Origin: CBCXTT01 sp965178295
GTDB lineage: Bacteria; Pseudomonadota; Alphaproteobacteria; UBA7879
Assembly: GCA_965178295.1 (NCBI GenBank)
Contig: CBCXTT010000005.1
Span: 186,001 to 250,000 of the forward strand
Length of the DNA: 64,000 nt
Direction: 5' to 3'
Shown: positions 1 to 9,522 of the stretch, piece by piece
How the letters are laid out: every line of letters starts with the position of its first letter
Position numbering within the stretch: position 1 is the stretch's first letter
Position numbers and translations under genes: made by a program
The notes under the pieces: generated by a model
Seen by the model: only the letters and a program-made list of their open reading frames with translations
Told to the model about the DNA's origin: nothing
Databases searched by the model: none

Positions 1-222
1 GACCCCGCAAACATTCGCAAAGAAATTATCCAGGGATGTCCACAGGCGTCTAATATCGGCAATAGGGGTGATGCCATTCAAGTTGCTATTCAGAATTTGA
101 ATCCGGGGGATATCTTGTTAATTGCCGGGAAGGGCAATGAGTCAGGGCAGACAATCGGGGATAAAATTATTCCTTTTCAGGATCGGGAAGAGGCGCTGCG
201 GTGTGTGAGAAGTATGGTATGA
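1..222 (+). CDS. murE: UDP-N-acetylmuramoyl-tripeptide synthetase MurE, C-terminal end (partial)
   Basis: The reading frame is open from base 1 to the TGA at 220-222 and gives the last 73 residues of a Mur ligase; the start lies upstream of the window. MurE adds the third peptide residue (meso-diaminopimelate in Gram-negatives) to UDP-MurNAc-L-Ala-D-Glu in the cytoplasm. The visible part matches the family C-terminal domain: DPAN near the edge, where DNPR is usual, a GDAI stretch, and AGKGNE where most MurE proteins have AGKGHE. The DNPR motif that reads the diaminopimelate side chain is therefore altered (DPAN), though the window edge cuts off what precedes it. The stop overlaps the murF start as ATGA, which supports both ends and co-translation. 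Confidence 0.9.
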   Translation, partial: DPANIRKEIIQGCPQASNIGNRGDAIQVAIQNLNPGDILLIAGKGNESGQTIGDKIIPFQDREEALRCVRSMV

Positions 223-1604
223 CACATATGACATATCAAGATATTTTAACTGCAACCGGTGGCGTGTTGCACGGGTCTTCTTTTGTCATTTCCAGCGTGA
301 GCATTGATACACGTACGATCGACCATGGAGCGCTTTATGTGCCTATTCGTGGAGCAAATTTTGATGGCCATCAGTTTGTCGAGGAGGCCTTTTCTAAAGG
401 CGCAGCTGCAGCAATTGTTGACAGCAATCCTGAAGCATATGCCGTATTCGGTTCCGTGATTTTAGTTGAATCAACAGAGCGCATTTTGTGGGCGTTAGCA
501 CAATTTAACCGTGCGCGTTTACAAGCAAAAGTGATAGCCATTACGGGGAGCTCTGGAAAAACCTCTACAAAAGAAATGTTATGGCGCGTCCTAGAGAAGC
601 AGAGTAAAACATTTGCTAATTCTAGAAGTCTCAACAACCATTGGGGGCTTCCTTTGACGCTTGCGAATTGCCCGATTGATGCGGACTTTGCTATTTTAGA
701 AATGGGCATGAACAGTATGGGTGAAATTTCACCTATGTCTAAATTAGCCAAACCTGATATTGCTTACATTAATAATATTATGTCCGCCCATGTTGGGCGC
801 CTAGGCAGTCTAGAAAATATTGCTCGGGCCAAAGTAGAAATTTTTGACGGGTTATCCTCTGAAGGTACTGCAATTATTCATGGAGACAGCCCGTTCCAGG
901 ACATATTACGAACGGCAGCACAGAGTTTTAAGCTCAAAACTTTTGGGGCAATGGCAGGAAATGATATGTGTCGTGTTTCTGAGTGTACAGTTGATGGAAA
1001 AGCATCTGTTGTTGCATGTATTGATGGTCGGAATATCTCTTATGATTTGAGTGTGTCCGGTGCGCATTATGTCACGAATAGCTTAGGGGTGCTTCTGATT
1101 TGTCACGTACTAGGATATGATCTATCTGTTGTGGCTCAAGACCTAAAATATTTTACTCCAGTATCGGGGCGTGGTAACTGCCTTGACATTGCGTGGGCAG
1201 ATGATACTATCACCATAGTTGATGAGAGTTACAATGCAACTCCCGATGCGGTGAAAGCTTCTTTATCACGCATGGGAGACATGTCGTGTCGAGGACGTCG
1301 TGTTTTTGTTTTGGGCGATATGCTCGAGTTGGGTTCGGCCTCTATCATGGCCCATAAAAACTTGCTTCCAGCGATACAAGACAGTGGAGTGGATGTTTTT
1401 TTTGGCTGCGGAGAAGACACACGACATCTTTTTGAATCTTTGGAAAATACGAAACAAGGTTTCTATGCACCTAAAGCAGATAAACTCGCACCTCACGTTG
1501 TGAGTGCTCTGAAGCCAGGAGATCTCGTGATGATTAAGGGTTCTTTCTCCATGGGCATGAAAAAAATTGTGACGGCTATTATGAAAGCGAGAGGCGCCAC
1601 ATGA
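219..1604 (+). CDS. murF: UDP-N-acetylmuramoyl-tripeptide--D-alanyl-D-alanine ligase MurF
   Basis: MurF joins D-Ala-D-Ala to the UDP-MurNAc-tripeptide, finishing the cytoplasmic peptidoglycan precursor. The 461-residue protein has the Mur ligase ATP loop ITGSSGKTSTKE near residue 110, an NNHWGLPLT stretch, ILEMGMN, and the late segment DESYNATPDAVKASL followed by VFVLGDMLELG, all typical of MurF. Length is normal for the family. I chose the ATG at 219 because it overlaps the murE stop as ATGA; a GTG at 201 in the same frame would overlap murE by 22 bases and is less likely. The stop overlaps the mraY start, so translation is probably coupled through the cluster. Confidence 0.95.
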   Translation: MTHMTYQDILTATGGVLHGSSFVISSVSIDTRTIDHGALYVPIRGANFDGHQFVEEAFSKGAAAAIVDSNPEAYAVFGSVILVESTERILWALAQFNRARLQAKVIAITGSSGKTSTKEMLWRVLEKQSKTFANSRSLNNHWGLPLTLANCPIDADFAILEMGMNSMGEISPMSKLAKPDIAYINNIMSAHVGRLGSLENIARAKVEIFDGLSSEGTAIIHGDSPFQDILRTAAQSFKLKTFGAMAGNDMCRVSECTVDGKASVVACIDGRNISYDLSVSGAHYVTNSLGVLLICHVLGYDLSVVAQDLKYFTPVSGRGNCLDIAWADDTITIVDESYNATPDAVKASLSRMGDMSCRGRRVFVLGDMLELGSASIMAHKNLLPAIQDSGVDVFFGCGEDTRHLFESLENTKQGFYAPKADKLAPHVVSALKPGDLVMIKGSFSMGMKKIVTAIMKARGAT

Positions 1605-2683
1605 TTTATGTATATCTATATTCTTGGTGGCCAGACTTAAATCTTTTACAATACACTACCCTTAGAACGATGGGCGCTTTCCTAACAGCTCTATTCTTTT
1701 GTTTATTTTATGGAAGAAATTTTATTTCGTGGTTGAAGGGCCATCAGGGGGCAGGGCAACCAATTCGATCTGCGGGGCCAGAAAGTCACTTAAAAACAAA
1801 ACAGGGAACGCCGACAATGGGTGGAGTACTCATTTTGAGTGGTTTGCTATGTAGTACACTATTGTGGGGCAATCTTGCAAACCCCTATCTGCTAGTACTA
1901 ATTGGGACAACGGTTTCTTTTAGCTGTATCGGAGTTATGGATGATTATATGAAGCTGACAAAACGTAGCAGTAGCGGTCTTAAAAGTCGTCATAAATTTT
2001 TTCTCCAGCTTCTATGTGCGGTTGTCATCGTGTATTCTATACAGTCACTTCTTCCGATAGGGCTTCAAACTACCTTAATGATACCCATGTTAAGAAATTT
2101 TTCTTTTGACTTAGGGGTGTTTTTTATACCTTTTGCCATGGTAGTTCTTGTAGGCTCCTCCAACGCAGTGAATTTAACAGATGGCCTGGACGGGTTAGCA
2201 ATTGGACCGGTGATTATTGCGACGAGCTGTTTTGCGCTTATTACGTACCTTGTGGGACAGAAGGTGTGCTCAGATTATTTGCACATCTCTTTTGTGCCCA
2301 GTATGGGAGAGATATCTATTTTTTGTGGCGCTTTAATTGGCGCTAGTTTAGGATTTTTATGGTTTAACGCCCCTCCAGCCACAGTGTTTATGGGAGATAC
2401 TGGCTCCTTATCTATTGGTGCAGCACTTGGGGCTATGAGCATAATGACCAAACAAGAACTTGTTTGGGCTACGATTGGTGGGGTGTTTGTTCTTGAAGCT
2501 GTTTCTGTGATCCTTCAAGTGCTTTATTTTAAGCTATCTGGCGGTAGGCGTATTTTTTTAATGGCGCCCCTTCACCATCACTTTGAAAAAAAAGGCTGGT
2601 CTGAGCCAACGGTTGTGATACGATTTTGGATCATTGCTGTTGTGTTAGCGATAGTTGGTCTCGCAACACTGAAACTTAGGTAA
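1601..2683 (+). CDS. mraY: Phospho-N-acetylmuramoyl-pentapeptide transferase MraY
   Basis: MraY is the integral membrane enzyme that moves phospho-MurNAc-pentapeptide from UDP to undecaprenyl phosphate, making lipid I. The 360-residue protein is strongly hydrophobic with about ten membrane segments. The family motifs are present: DDYMKL near residue 113 (the paired aspartates), NLTDGLDGLA near 190, MGDTGSLSIG near 263, and the HHHFEKKGW box near 325. The start overlaps the murF stop by ATGA. Seven bases separate its stop from murD. Nothing in it looks damaged. Confidence 0.96.
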   Translation: MIYVYLYSWWPDLNLLQYTTLRTMGAFLTALFFCLFYGRNFISWLKGHQGAGQPIRSAGPESHLKTKQGTPTMGGVLILSGLLCSTLLWGNLANPYLLVLIGTTVSFSCIGVMDDYMKLTKRSSSGLKSRHKFFLQLLCAVVIVYSIQSLLPIGLQTTLMIPMLRNFSFDLGVFFIPFAMVVLVGSSNAVNLTDGLDGLAIGPVIIATSCFALITYLVGQKVCSDYLHISFVPSMGEISIFCGALIGASLGFLWFNAPPATVFMGDTGSLSIGAALGAMSIMTKQELVWATIGGVFVLEAVSVILQVLYFKLSGGRRIFLMAPLHHHFEKKGWSEPTVVIRFWIIAVVLAIVGLATLKLR

Positions 2684-2690
2684 CACACCC

Positions 2691-4025
2691 ATGATAGATC
2701 TTAATAAATCGTATTATGTTCTCGGGCTGGGAAAATCTGGATACGATGTGGCGGTTTTTTTACACAAGATAGGCGCCCATGTTGTTGCGTGGGATGACGG
2801 ACCGCAGGCACGGAACGCAATTGCAGCACAGGGTGTACGCACTGAAGAGATAGAGCCTCTCCTTAAAGGAGCGAATGATTGTTTGATTTTAAGTCCGGGG
2901 ATACCGCACATTCATCCTACACCGCATCCTGTGGCGGCTACAGCACAAGCACTAGGTGTGCCCATCATATGCGATGTGGAAATTCTCGTCAATTGGGCGA
3001 CAACTTCTACAATGGTAGGGATTACAGGGACCAATGGGAAATCAACGACAACAGGACTTGCAACACATATTCTCTCTAGCGTCTATCCTAATGTTGTGGG
3101 AGGGGGGAATATTGGGTGGTCAACACTTAATAAGCCTTTAGCAGATATATATGTTTTAGAGCTGTCATCGTATCAGCTAGAGCGCATGTCTTTAGCGAAT
3201 TTTGATGTTGGAGTGCTGCTTAACATTACGCCAGATCATCTGGATCGTCATGGCGGAATGGATGGATATGCGTTTGCAAAAGAGCGCTTGTTTTCTATGC
3301 TGAAGGCAAATGGCATAGGATTTATTAGTGTTGACGATATGTACAGCAAGGCACTACAAGAGCGTATACAAGGGAGTGTTCCCATATCGGTTGGACAAGT
3401 TGTCACAGGTGGAATTTATGTAGTGAACGGGGTTTTATTTGACGATTTTTTTTCTCACAATGAGAAGATAGGCGCTTTTGAGTACATGACCACACTTACG
3501 GGGGCTCATAACTATCAAAATATTATGTCAGCATATGCTATTTGCAGGCAGTTGGGGGTCACTACAGCACAGTTTCTCTCAAATTTGCAAACTTTCTCAG
3601 GTCTACCACATCGACAAGCTTGGGTATGTACTATAGATGCTGTAACATTTGTAAATGATAGCAAGGCAACAAACTTACTCTCGGCAACCAAGGCCCTGGA
3701 CGCTTTTCCTAATATTTACTGGATTATGGGGGGGCAAGAAAAAGAGCCGCTGGATATGGAGCAGATCATACCTTTTGTGAAAAAAATAAAACATATTTAT
3801 TGCATTGGCGCATGCGGAAAGGATTTTTCGGTCGCTGCATCGCCATATGTGCCAGCAACCTATGTGCGTACGATGGAGGCGGCTATTCTAAAAGCGTACA
3901 ACGCTGCTTCATCAGCGCATACACCCGCCACGGTTTTGTTGTCACCAGCATGCGCCTCCTTTGATCAGTACAAAAACTTTGAAGAACGAGGGGATGCATT
4001 TATTGATTGTGTTCGGGCATTATAA
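2691..4025 (+). CDS. murD: UDP-N-acetylmuramoylalanine--D-glutamate ligase MurD
   Basis: MurD adds D-glutamate to UDP-MurNAc-L-alanine in the cytoplasm. The 444-residue protein begins with a glycine-rich nucleotide-binding strand (VLGLGKSGYDVA) and carries the ATP loop ITGTNGKSTTTGL near residue 112, ELSSYQLE, NITPDHLDRHG and GLPHRQ, then NDSKATN near residue 323, which is the carbamylated-lysine/ATP-site region of MurD enzymes. The C-terminus has LLSPACASFDQYKNFEERG, a MurD hallmark. Length is typical. It lies between mraY and ftsW in the standard alphaproteobacterial order. Confidence 0.96.
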   Translation: MIDLNKSYYVLGLGKSGYDVAVFLHKIGAHVVAWDDGPQARNAIAAQGVRTEEIEPLLKGANDCLILSPGIPHIHPTPHPVAATAQALGVPIICDVEILVNWATTSTMVGITGTNGKSTTTGLATHILSSVYPNVVGGGNIGWSTLNKPLADIYVLELSSYQLERMSLANFDVGVLLNITPDHLDRHGGMDGYAFAKERLFSMLKANGIGFISVDDMYSKALQERIQGSVPISVGQVVTGGIYVVNGVLFDDFFSHNEKIGAFEYMTTLTGAHNYQNIMSAYAICRQLGVTTAQFLSNLQTFSGLPHRQAWVCTIDAVTFVNDSKATNLLSATKALDAFPNIYWIMGGQEKEPLDMEQIIPFVKKIKHIYCIGACGKDFSVAASPYVPATYVRTMEAAILKAYNAASSAHTPATVLLSPACASFDQYKNFEERGDAFIDCVRAL

Positions 4026-4038
4026 TTAAGGTATTTCC

Positions 4039-5154
4039 ATGTTAATATCCCGCGGGGACAGAAGTATTTTGGGACAATGGTGGTGGTCGGTAGATCGTTG
4101 GCTGCTTTCGGCGTCTGTTGCCTTGATTGTTATGGGGGCGCTGATTAGTTTTGCTGCGTCTCCTGGTGTGGCGGAGCGCATCCATGTAGACACTTTTTTC
4201 TTTGTTCGCCGACACATGACGACCGTTATGCTTGCTTTATTTGTTCTGCTTGCCACGTCTGTTCTTTCGGTGAAATGGGTGCGATGGATATGTTGGATTG
4301 GTTTTTTTTCCTGTTTTCTGCTTCTAATATCTACACCCTTTATTGGTACGGAAATAAAAGGCGCACGTCGTTGGATTAATGTCTTTGGCTTTTCTTGTCA
4401 AGTGTCTGAGTTTATCAAACCAACATTTTCTGTCGTCTCCGCCTGGCTATTGGCCTGGCCATGCAAAAAAAATTTTAATATTCGATGGGCTATTTCGATG
4501 GGATTTTTTATCAGCATTCTTTTCTTGCTTCTTTTTCAACCCGATTTTGGTATGGCCTTTGTGTTGATGGGGACGTGGGGTGTGCAGATTTTTCTAGCAG
4601 GACTTGCGATGAAATGGATTGCTGGACTTCTTGGGTGTGCTTTCATTACCGCTGCTGGTGCTTATGCTTGCATGCCTCATGTATGCAGTCGTGTTGAGCG
4701 CTTTTTCAATCCAGCTGCAGGTGATATGTATCAAATCAAACATTCCTTAGATGCTTTTGTAAATGGCGGTCTATTTGGCCAAGGGCCTGGCGAGGGTGTT
4801 GTAAAAAGGCAGATTCCAGATGCACATGCAGATTTTGTTTTTTCTGTTGTCGGGGAGGAGTTTGGCTATATTTTCTGTCTATTTATTTTATTACTGTTTA
4901 TGTTTATTATTGGGCGTACGCTATACTATGCGTATATGGAAAGAGCGTTATTTGTGACACTCGCATTAACGGGCGTGATTATGGCATTTGCATTACAGAC
5001 ATTTATAAACACGGGGTCATCCTTGCGTTTGATCCCGACAAAAGGCATGACGCTGCCATTTATAAGCTACGGCGGTTCTTCTCTCCTCGCTGTGTCGTTT
5101 GCTATGGGAATTGTACTTTCTTTATCCCGTAAAAATTTAGTGGAGTACTCATGA
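4039..5154 (+). CDS. ftsW: SEDS-family lipid II polymerase / division protein FtsW
   Basis: FtsW is the septal peptidoglycan glycosyltransferase of the SEDS family, working with a class B penicillin-binding protein in the divisome. The 371-residue protein has about ten membrane segments. Its C-terminal part has the family stretch GSSLRLIPTKGMTLPFISYGGSS (described in two blocks around residues 326 and 340), and FVFSVVGEEFG around residue 268 is also conserved. The N-terminus is short and cytoplasmic with WWWSVDRWLL just before the first helix. The position between murD and murG separates FtsW from its paralogue RodA. The stop overlaps the murG start. Confidence 0.95.
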   Translation: MLISRGDRSILGQWWWSVDRWLLSASVALIVMGALISFAASPGVAERIHVDTFFFVRRHMTTVMLALFVLLATSVLSVKWVRWICWIGFFSCFLLLISTPFIGTEIKGARRWINVFGFSCQVSEFIKPTFSVVSAWLLAWPCKKNFNIRWAISMGFFISILFLLLFQPDFGMAFVLMGTWGVQIFLAGLAMKWIAGLLGCAFITAAGAYACMPHVCSRVERFFNPAAGDMYQIKHSLDAFVNGGLFGQGPGEGVVKRQIPDAHADFVFSVVGEEFGYIFCLFILLLFMFIIGRTLYYAYMERALFVTLALTGVIMAFALQTFINTGSSLRLIPTKGMTLPFISYGGSSLLAVSFAMGIVLSLSRKNLVEYS

Positions 5155-6248
5155 AAAAAGTTGTTGTTTATATCACAGCGGGAGGCACAGGCGGACATCT
5201 TTTTCCTGCCCTTTCTTTGGCAGAGAAATTAGTAGGTGAGGGCTACGAGGTCACATTTGTTACAGATCCACAGGGCGCATCTATTGCGGTGGATCTTCAA
5301 GATGTGTCAGTAAAAACGCTGCCTTTGTCACGTGCAAGCGGTGGTGTCTGGCAGAAAGTACGTTTTTGCTATGATGTAGTAAAAAGTATTATTAAGTCTT
5401 GTAGACTGATTTGGAGAAAGCCCGTTGACATGATTATTGGCTTTGGGGGGTATCCGTCTTTTCCGCTTATTTTTGCCGGTATTCTGCAAGGTCGTGTCAT
5501 GATATTGCATGAGCAAAATGCATACCTCGGAAAAGTAAATCGTTTTGCTGCACGCTCCGTTAAGAAAATTGCTACTTCGTTTGAAGCAATATCTGGTATA
5601 AACCCGAAGGATCGAGCAAAAACTGTTATAACGGGTAATATTGTGCGCCAACAAGTTTTAGCCCTTTATCATGCGCCCTACAAGCCAGCGGATATTGAGG
5701 ATGATTTTAGAATATTTGTGATTGGTGGGAGTCAAGGAGCACGTACTTTTAGCTATATTGTACCGGAAGCAGTTAAAATTCTGCCAGGATTTTTACAGGA
5801 CCGCATAGTGATTGTTCAGCAAAGCCGACCTGAGCTACTAGAGGAAACACGACAAAGATATTTGTCACTTAATGTGCGGGCAACTGTAGAGATATTTTTT
5901 CACGCTATTGACAAAGAGCTAGCTGCAGCGCATATGGTAATTGGGCGATCAGGTGCGTCAACGATATCAGAGTTGATGCTTGCCGGACGACCAGCTATGC
6001 TAGTGCCATTTCCTTATGCTGCGGATGATCATCAATATTATAATGCCATAGAGATCGAGCGTGCAAATGCGGGATGGTGTTGTCGAGAAGAAGCATTGTC
6101 AGCGACGCGTTTGGCTCAGCATATTGAAAGATGTATGACACATCCGGATCTTTTAGTGCAGGTATCTCGTAATATGCGGGCATTAGCACGGCCAGATGCA
6201 TTAGATAAGTTATCGGCACTTGTGTCTGAAGAAATACAGAAAAATTAG
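5151..6248 (+). CDS. murG: UDP-GlcNAc:undecaprenyl-PP-MurNAc-pentapeptide transferase MurG
   Basis: MurG adds GlcNAc to lipid I to make lipid II on the cytoplasmic face of the membrane. The 365-residue GT-B protein has the N-terminal glycine loop TAGGTGGHLFPAL, IIGFGGYPSFP, HEQNAYLGKVNR, ITGNIVR, the second glycine loop VIGGSQGAR, and the C-terminal GRSGASTISELMLAGRPAMLVPFP segment (read as two blocks) that binds the UDP-sugar. All family landmarks are intact. The ATG overlaps the ftsW stop by four bases. A 12-base gap with a TAGGAG ribosome site leads on to murC. Confidence 0.96.
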   Translation: MKKVVVYITAGGTGGHLFPALSLAEKLVGEGYEVTFVTDPQGASIAVDLQDVSVKTLPLSRASGGVWQKVRFCYDVVKSIIKSCRLIWRKPVDMIIGFGGYPSFPLIFAGILQGRVMILHEQNAYLGKVNRFAARSVKKIATSFEAISGINPKDRAKTVITGNIVRQQVLALYHAPYKPADIEDDFRIFVIGGSQGARTFSYIVPEAVKILPGFLQDRIVIVQQSRPELLEETRQRYLSLNVRATVEIFFHAIDKELAAAHMVIGRSGASTISELMLAGRPAMLVPFPYAADDHQYYNAIEIERANAGWCCREEALSATRLAQHIERCMTHPDLLVQVSRNMRALARPDALDKLSALVSEEIQKN

Positions 6249-6260
6249 GAGTTATTCACT

Positions 6261-7673
6261 ATGAAAGATTTTACTCATAATATTGGGATGATCCACATTA
6301 TTGGCATTGGCGGGATTGGCATGAGTGGTATTGCTGAAGTGTTGAGGGCGCGTGGATACGATGTCCAGGGAAGTGATATGTCTGAAAACCCTAATGTACT
6401 GCGTTTGCGCAACCATGGTATTCAAGTATTTATAGGACAACGTGCACAGAACCTTGAAAATGTGTGTTTAGTTGTCCATTCTACAGCGATTAAAGAAGAT
6501 AACCCTGAAATGATTGCAGCACGCATGCATCGCATTCCTGTGATTAACCGATCGGCGATGCTAGGAGAACTGATGCGTGGCTATCTGAATATCGCCATTT
6601 CAGGGACACACGGCAAGACGACCACAACAACGTTGATGTCACATGTCTTGGCGTCTCTTGATCCAACGGTGATTAATGGCGGGATTCTTAATGCCTTTAA
6701 AAATAATATTCGTGTGGGAAAAAGCGATTGGGTTGTAGTGGAAGCGGATGAATCTGATGGCACATTCACACGCATTCCCGTTACCATTCCAGTGGTGATG
6801 AACATTGATCCAGAACATATGGACTATTATAAAACAGAACAAAACCTTATGAACCATTTTCGTCAATTCATGGATTCAATGGCTTTTTATGGATTTGGCG
6901 TTATGTGCATTGACGATGAGCGTGTCCAAACACTTTTGGAGGAGAAAAATGATACACGCCATTTAACGTATGGCTTTAGCTCATCAGCACAGTTTTGCGT
7001 AGAAAATGCTGTCTATAAGTCAGAAGGTAGTTTCTTTGATATTGTGCATCATGATACACGCATTGCACAGAAAATTTTTCTACCTATGCCTGGGCCTCAT
7101 AATATTCTTAACGCAACAGCAGCGTTTATTGTGGCCTACAAGCTGGGCGTACCTGTGACGAAAATTGTTCAGGAGCTTGCAGAATTTCAAGGAGTGCAGC
7201 GGCGCTTTACTCACGTAGGCATGGTGAAAGAAAATGTGTTGATTGTAGATGATTATGCACATCATCCAGCAGAAATAAAAGCAGCACTTCGAGCGGCGCA
7301 GCAGACCGCACAAGGCCGTGTTTTTGCGGTTTTTCAACCACATCGTTATTCTCGATTTTCTAATCATTTCAATGATTTTGTTACATCTTTTGAGGATGCA
7401 GATCATATTTTAGTCGCGCCAGTTTTTTCGGCAGGAGAGAGTGCAATTTCTGGATTTGATCATAAGAATTTTATAGATGCTTTGCACAAAAAAACAGGTC
7501 GTAATTGTCAGGAGGTCTTGACAGCAGATTTAGTAGCAAACTTTATTGATGAAACAGCGTCCTCGGGTGATCTGGTCGTGTTCTTGGGGGCGGGTGATAT
7601 TACACGTTGGGCTCATAGCATGCCAGATAAGGTAAGCGATCTTGCGTCCCCTAGACAAAGGGTAATGAAATGA
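6261..7673 (+). CDS. murC: UDP-N-acetylmuramate--L-alanine ligase MurC
   Basis: MurC attaches L-alanine to UDP-MurNAc, the first amino acid of the stem peptide. The 470-residue protein starts with the dinucleotide-like fold IGIGGIGMSGIAEVL, followed by GSDMSEN, the ATP loop ISGTHGKTTTTTLMSHV near residue 115, EADESDGTF, NIDPEHMDYY, GVQRRF and the late DDYAHHPAEIKAAL and FQPHRYSR segments. These are diagnostic of MurC rather than Mpl. The ribosome site TAGGAG lies ten bases before the ATG. The stop overlaps the murB start as ATGA. Confidence 0.96.
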   Translation: MKDFTHNIGMIHIIGIGGIGMSGIAEVLRARGYDVQGSDMSENPNVLRLRNHGIQVFIGQRAQNLENVCLVVHSTAIKEDNPEMIAARMHRIPVINRSAMLGELMRGYLNIAISGTHGKTTTTTLMSHVLASLDPTVINGGILNAFKNNIRVGKSDWVVVEADESDGTFTRIPVTIPVVMNIDPEHMDYYKTEQNLMNHFRQFMDSMAFYGFGVMCIDDERVQTLLEEKNDTRHLTYGFSSSAQFCVENAVYKSEGSFFDIVHHDTRIAQKIFLPMPGPHNILNATAAFIVAYKLGVPVTKIVQELAEFQGVQRRFTHVGMVKENVLIVDDYAHHPAEIKAALRAAQQTAQGRVFAVFQPHRYSRFSNHFNDFVTSFEDADHILVAPVFSAGESAISGFDHKNFIDALHKKTGRNCQEVLTADLVANFIDETASSGDLVVFLGAGDITRWAHSMPDKVSDLASPRQRVMK

Positions 7674-8572
7674 AAAAAGTAGCGGCTGACATGTTGACGG
7701 AAGTGCGTGGAAAGTTTCGGGAAAATGTTTCGTTAGAAAAAACAGTTTGGTTTCAAGTAGGCGGTAAGGCGGATATGGTGTTTCGTCCAGCTGATATCGA
7801 TGATCTCTCAGATTTTTTGCGAGCTTACCCTGCATCAGAGCCCTTAATCGTTATTGGTGTCGGGTCCAATTTACTGGTGCGTGATGGTGGTGTGCGTGGC
7901 GTGGTGGTGCGCCTAAGTGCAGGTTTTTCACACATAGATGTACAAGGTGATACGATGATTGTTGGTGCCGGTGTGTTGGATAAACAGGTAGCAGCAGCAG
8001 CAGCAGTATCTGGCATCGCTGGCTTTTCTTTTTTAGTAGGCATTCCTGGTACCATTGGTGGCGCTGTTAAGATGAATGCTGGAGCATATGGGGCGGAAAT
8101 GAAGGATGTGCTGATTTCTGCAACTTTTGTAGATCGTTCAGGGAGAATATTTGAAAAAAATGTTGATGAACTTGGTTTCCGTTATCGTGGAACAGAAATA
8201 CCAGATGATTGGATTGTTGTTGAGGCAACATTACGTAGTGCATTAAAGGCGTCAAGAGAGGATTTGAAACAAGAGATGCTTCAAATTATGGAGACACGTG
8301 CAGCGACACAGCCTATTACAGCGCGGACAAGTGGGAGCACTTTTCAGAACCCACCAGGACTTAAAGCATGGGCGCTTATCGATCAAGCGGGGTGTCGTGG
8401 ATTGAAAAAAGGTGGAGCTATGATGTCTGAACAACATTGTAACTTTATGTTGAATGTAGGCGCGGCAACAGCAGCAGACCTTGAGATGCTTGGAGAAGAA
8501 GTGCGCCAACGCGTTCTAGAATCGAGTGGGGTGATGTTGGTTTGGGAAGTGAAGCGCATCGGAGAGTCATGA
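7670..8572 (+). CDS. murB: UDP-N-acetylenolpyruvoylglucosamine reductase MurB
   Basis: MurB uses FAD and NADPH to reduce UDP-GlcNAc-enolpyruvate to UDP-MurNAc. The 300-residue protein has the FAD-binding VGVGSNLLVRDGGVRG block near residue 62, GIPGTIGGAVKMNAGAYG near 126, and SGSTFQNP near 222, where the serine serves as the proton donor in the family. FRYRGTEIP matches the short type II MurB, as expected in alphaproteobacteria. No murA is visible in the window. The gene overlaps both murC and ddl by four bases. Confidence 0.96.
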   Translation: MKKVAADMLTEVRGKFRENVSLEKTVWFQVGGKADMVFRPADIDDLSDFLRAYPASEPLIVIGVGSNLLVRDGGVRGVVVRLSAGFSHIDVQGDTMIVGAGVLDKQVAAAAAVSGIAGFSFLVGIPGTIGGAVKMNAGAYGAEMKDVLISATFVDRSGRIFEKNVDELGFRYRGTEIPDDWIVVEATLRSALKASREDLKQEMLQIMETRAATQPITARTSGSTFQNPPGLKAWALIDQAGCRGLKKGGAMMSEQHCNFMLNVGAATAADLEMLGEEVRQRVLESSGVMLVWEVKRIGES

Positions 8573-9522
8573 CAATAAAAATTACACCAACGCACACACC
8601 TCAAGAGACAGATGTGGTCGTTGTAATGGGCGGATGGTCAAGAGAACGTGATGTGTCTTTGAAGACAGGTGCAAGTGTAGAAAAATCATTACGGTCTTTG
8701 GGCTACAAAGTACGCACTTATGATGTGACACAAGATGTGGGTGCGCTGCAAAATTTTTTAACTCCTACACCTGATGTGGTGTTCTTAGCGGTGCATGGGA
8801 CACAGCTAGAGGATGGATGCTTGCAAGGTGTGCTTGATATTATTGGTGTACCGTATACTTTTTCTGGTGTTTTAGCATCTGCTGCTACCATGAATAAAGT
8901 GTTTGCAAAGCAATGTTGCGTCGCCTCAGGCGTGCGTGTTCCAGAAGGTGCTGCGTATCATTTTTCTGATATTGCACATGTGCATCCTATGTCGCAACCG
9001 TATGTCGTAAAACCAATTCATGAGGGATCAAGTTTTGGTGTATATATTGTGGAGAAGGGCGATCAACCATTGGGATCTCGCCTTGAAAATTGGCCGTACT
9101 TAGGCCAAGTATTGGTCGAGGAATATATTCCTGGACGAGATATTTTTGGCACAGTTATGGGAGAAAACGCACTGCCGTTGGTTGAAGTATGTCCGGCAGA
9201 GGGGTTTTATGACTATAAAACAAAATATAGTGAAAATATGGCTTTGCACCGTAATCCTTTGGATATACCACAAGCCAAGTACAAATTGATTCAAGCGTGG
9301 AGCGTGCAAGCTCACTACATGTTTGGCTGCAAAAGCATTTCTCGATCTGATTTTCGCTATAATCCAGAGACTCAGGATGTCTACTTCTTAGAAATCAATT
9401 CCATTCCTGGTCTAACGCCGATCTCTCTTGTGCCGGATGCTGTCAAATATGCAGGATTGCACTACGAGGATTTAATGGTCTGGTTGGTGGAGGATGCATT
9501 GTGTCAAGGCGTCGAACAGTAG
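8569..9522 (+). CDS. ddl: D-alanine--D-alanine ligase
   Basis: Ddl joins two D-alanines using ATP, supplying the dipeptide used by MurF; the D-alanine would come from the Alr encoded at 46727-47821. The 317-residue ATP-grasp protein has an N-terminal VMGGWSRERDVSLKTG loop, AVHGTQLEDG, KPIHEGSSFGV near residue 148 (ATP-binding lysine and glycine-rich loop), DFRYN, and EINSIPGLTPISLVP near 275 (metal ligands and D-Ala site). I chose the ATG at 8569 because it forms an ATGA overlap with the murB stop; an in-frame ATG at 8542 lies well inside murB. Confidence 0.95.
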   Translation: MTIKITPTHTPQETDVVVVMGGWSRERDVSLKTGASVEKSLRSLGYKVRTYDVTQDVGALQNFLTPTPDVVFLAVHGTQLEDGCLQGVLDIIGVPYTFSGVLASAATMNKVFAKQCCVASGVRVPEGAAYHFSDIAHVHPMSQPYVVKPIHEGSSFGVYIVEKGDQPLGSRLENWPYLGQVLVEEYIPGRDIFGTVMGENALPLVEVCPAEGFYDYKTKYSENMALHRNPLDIPQAKYKLIQAWSVQAHYMFGCKSISRSDFRYNPETQDVYFLEINSIPGLTPISLVPDAVKYAGLHYEDLMVWLVEDALCQGVEQ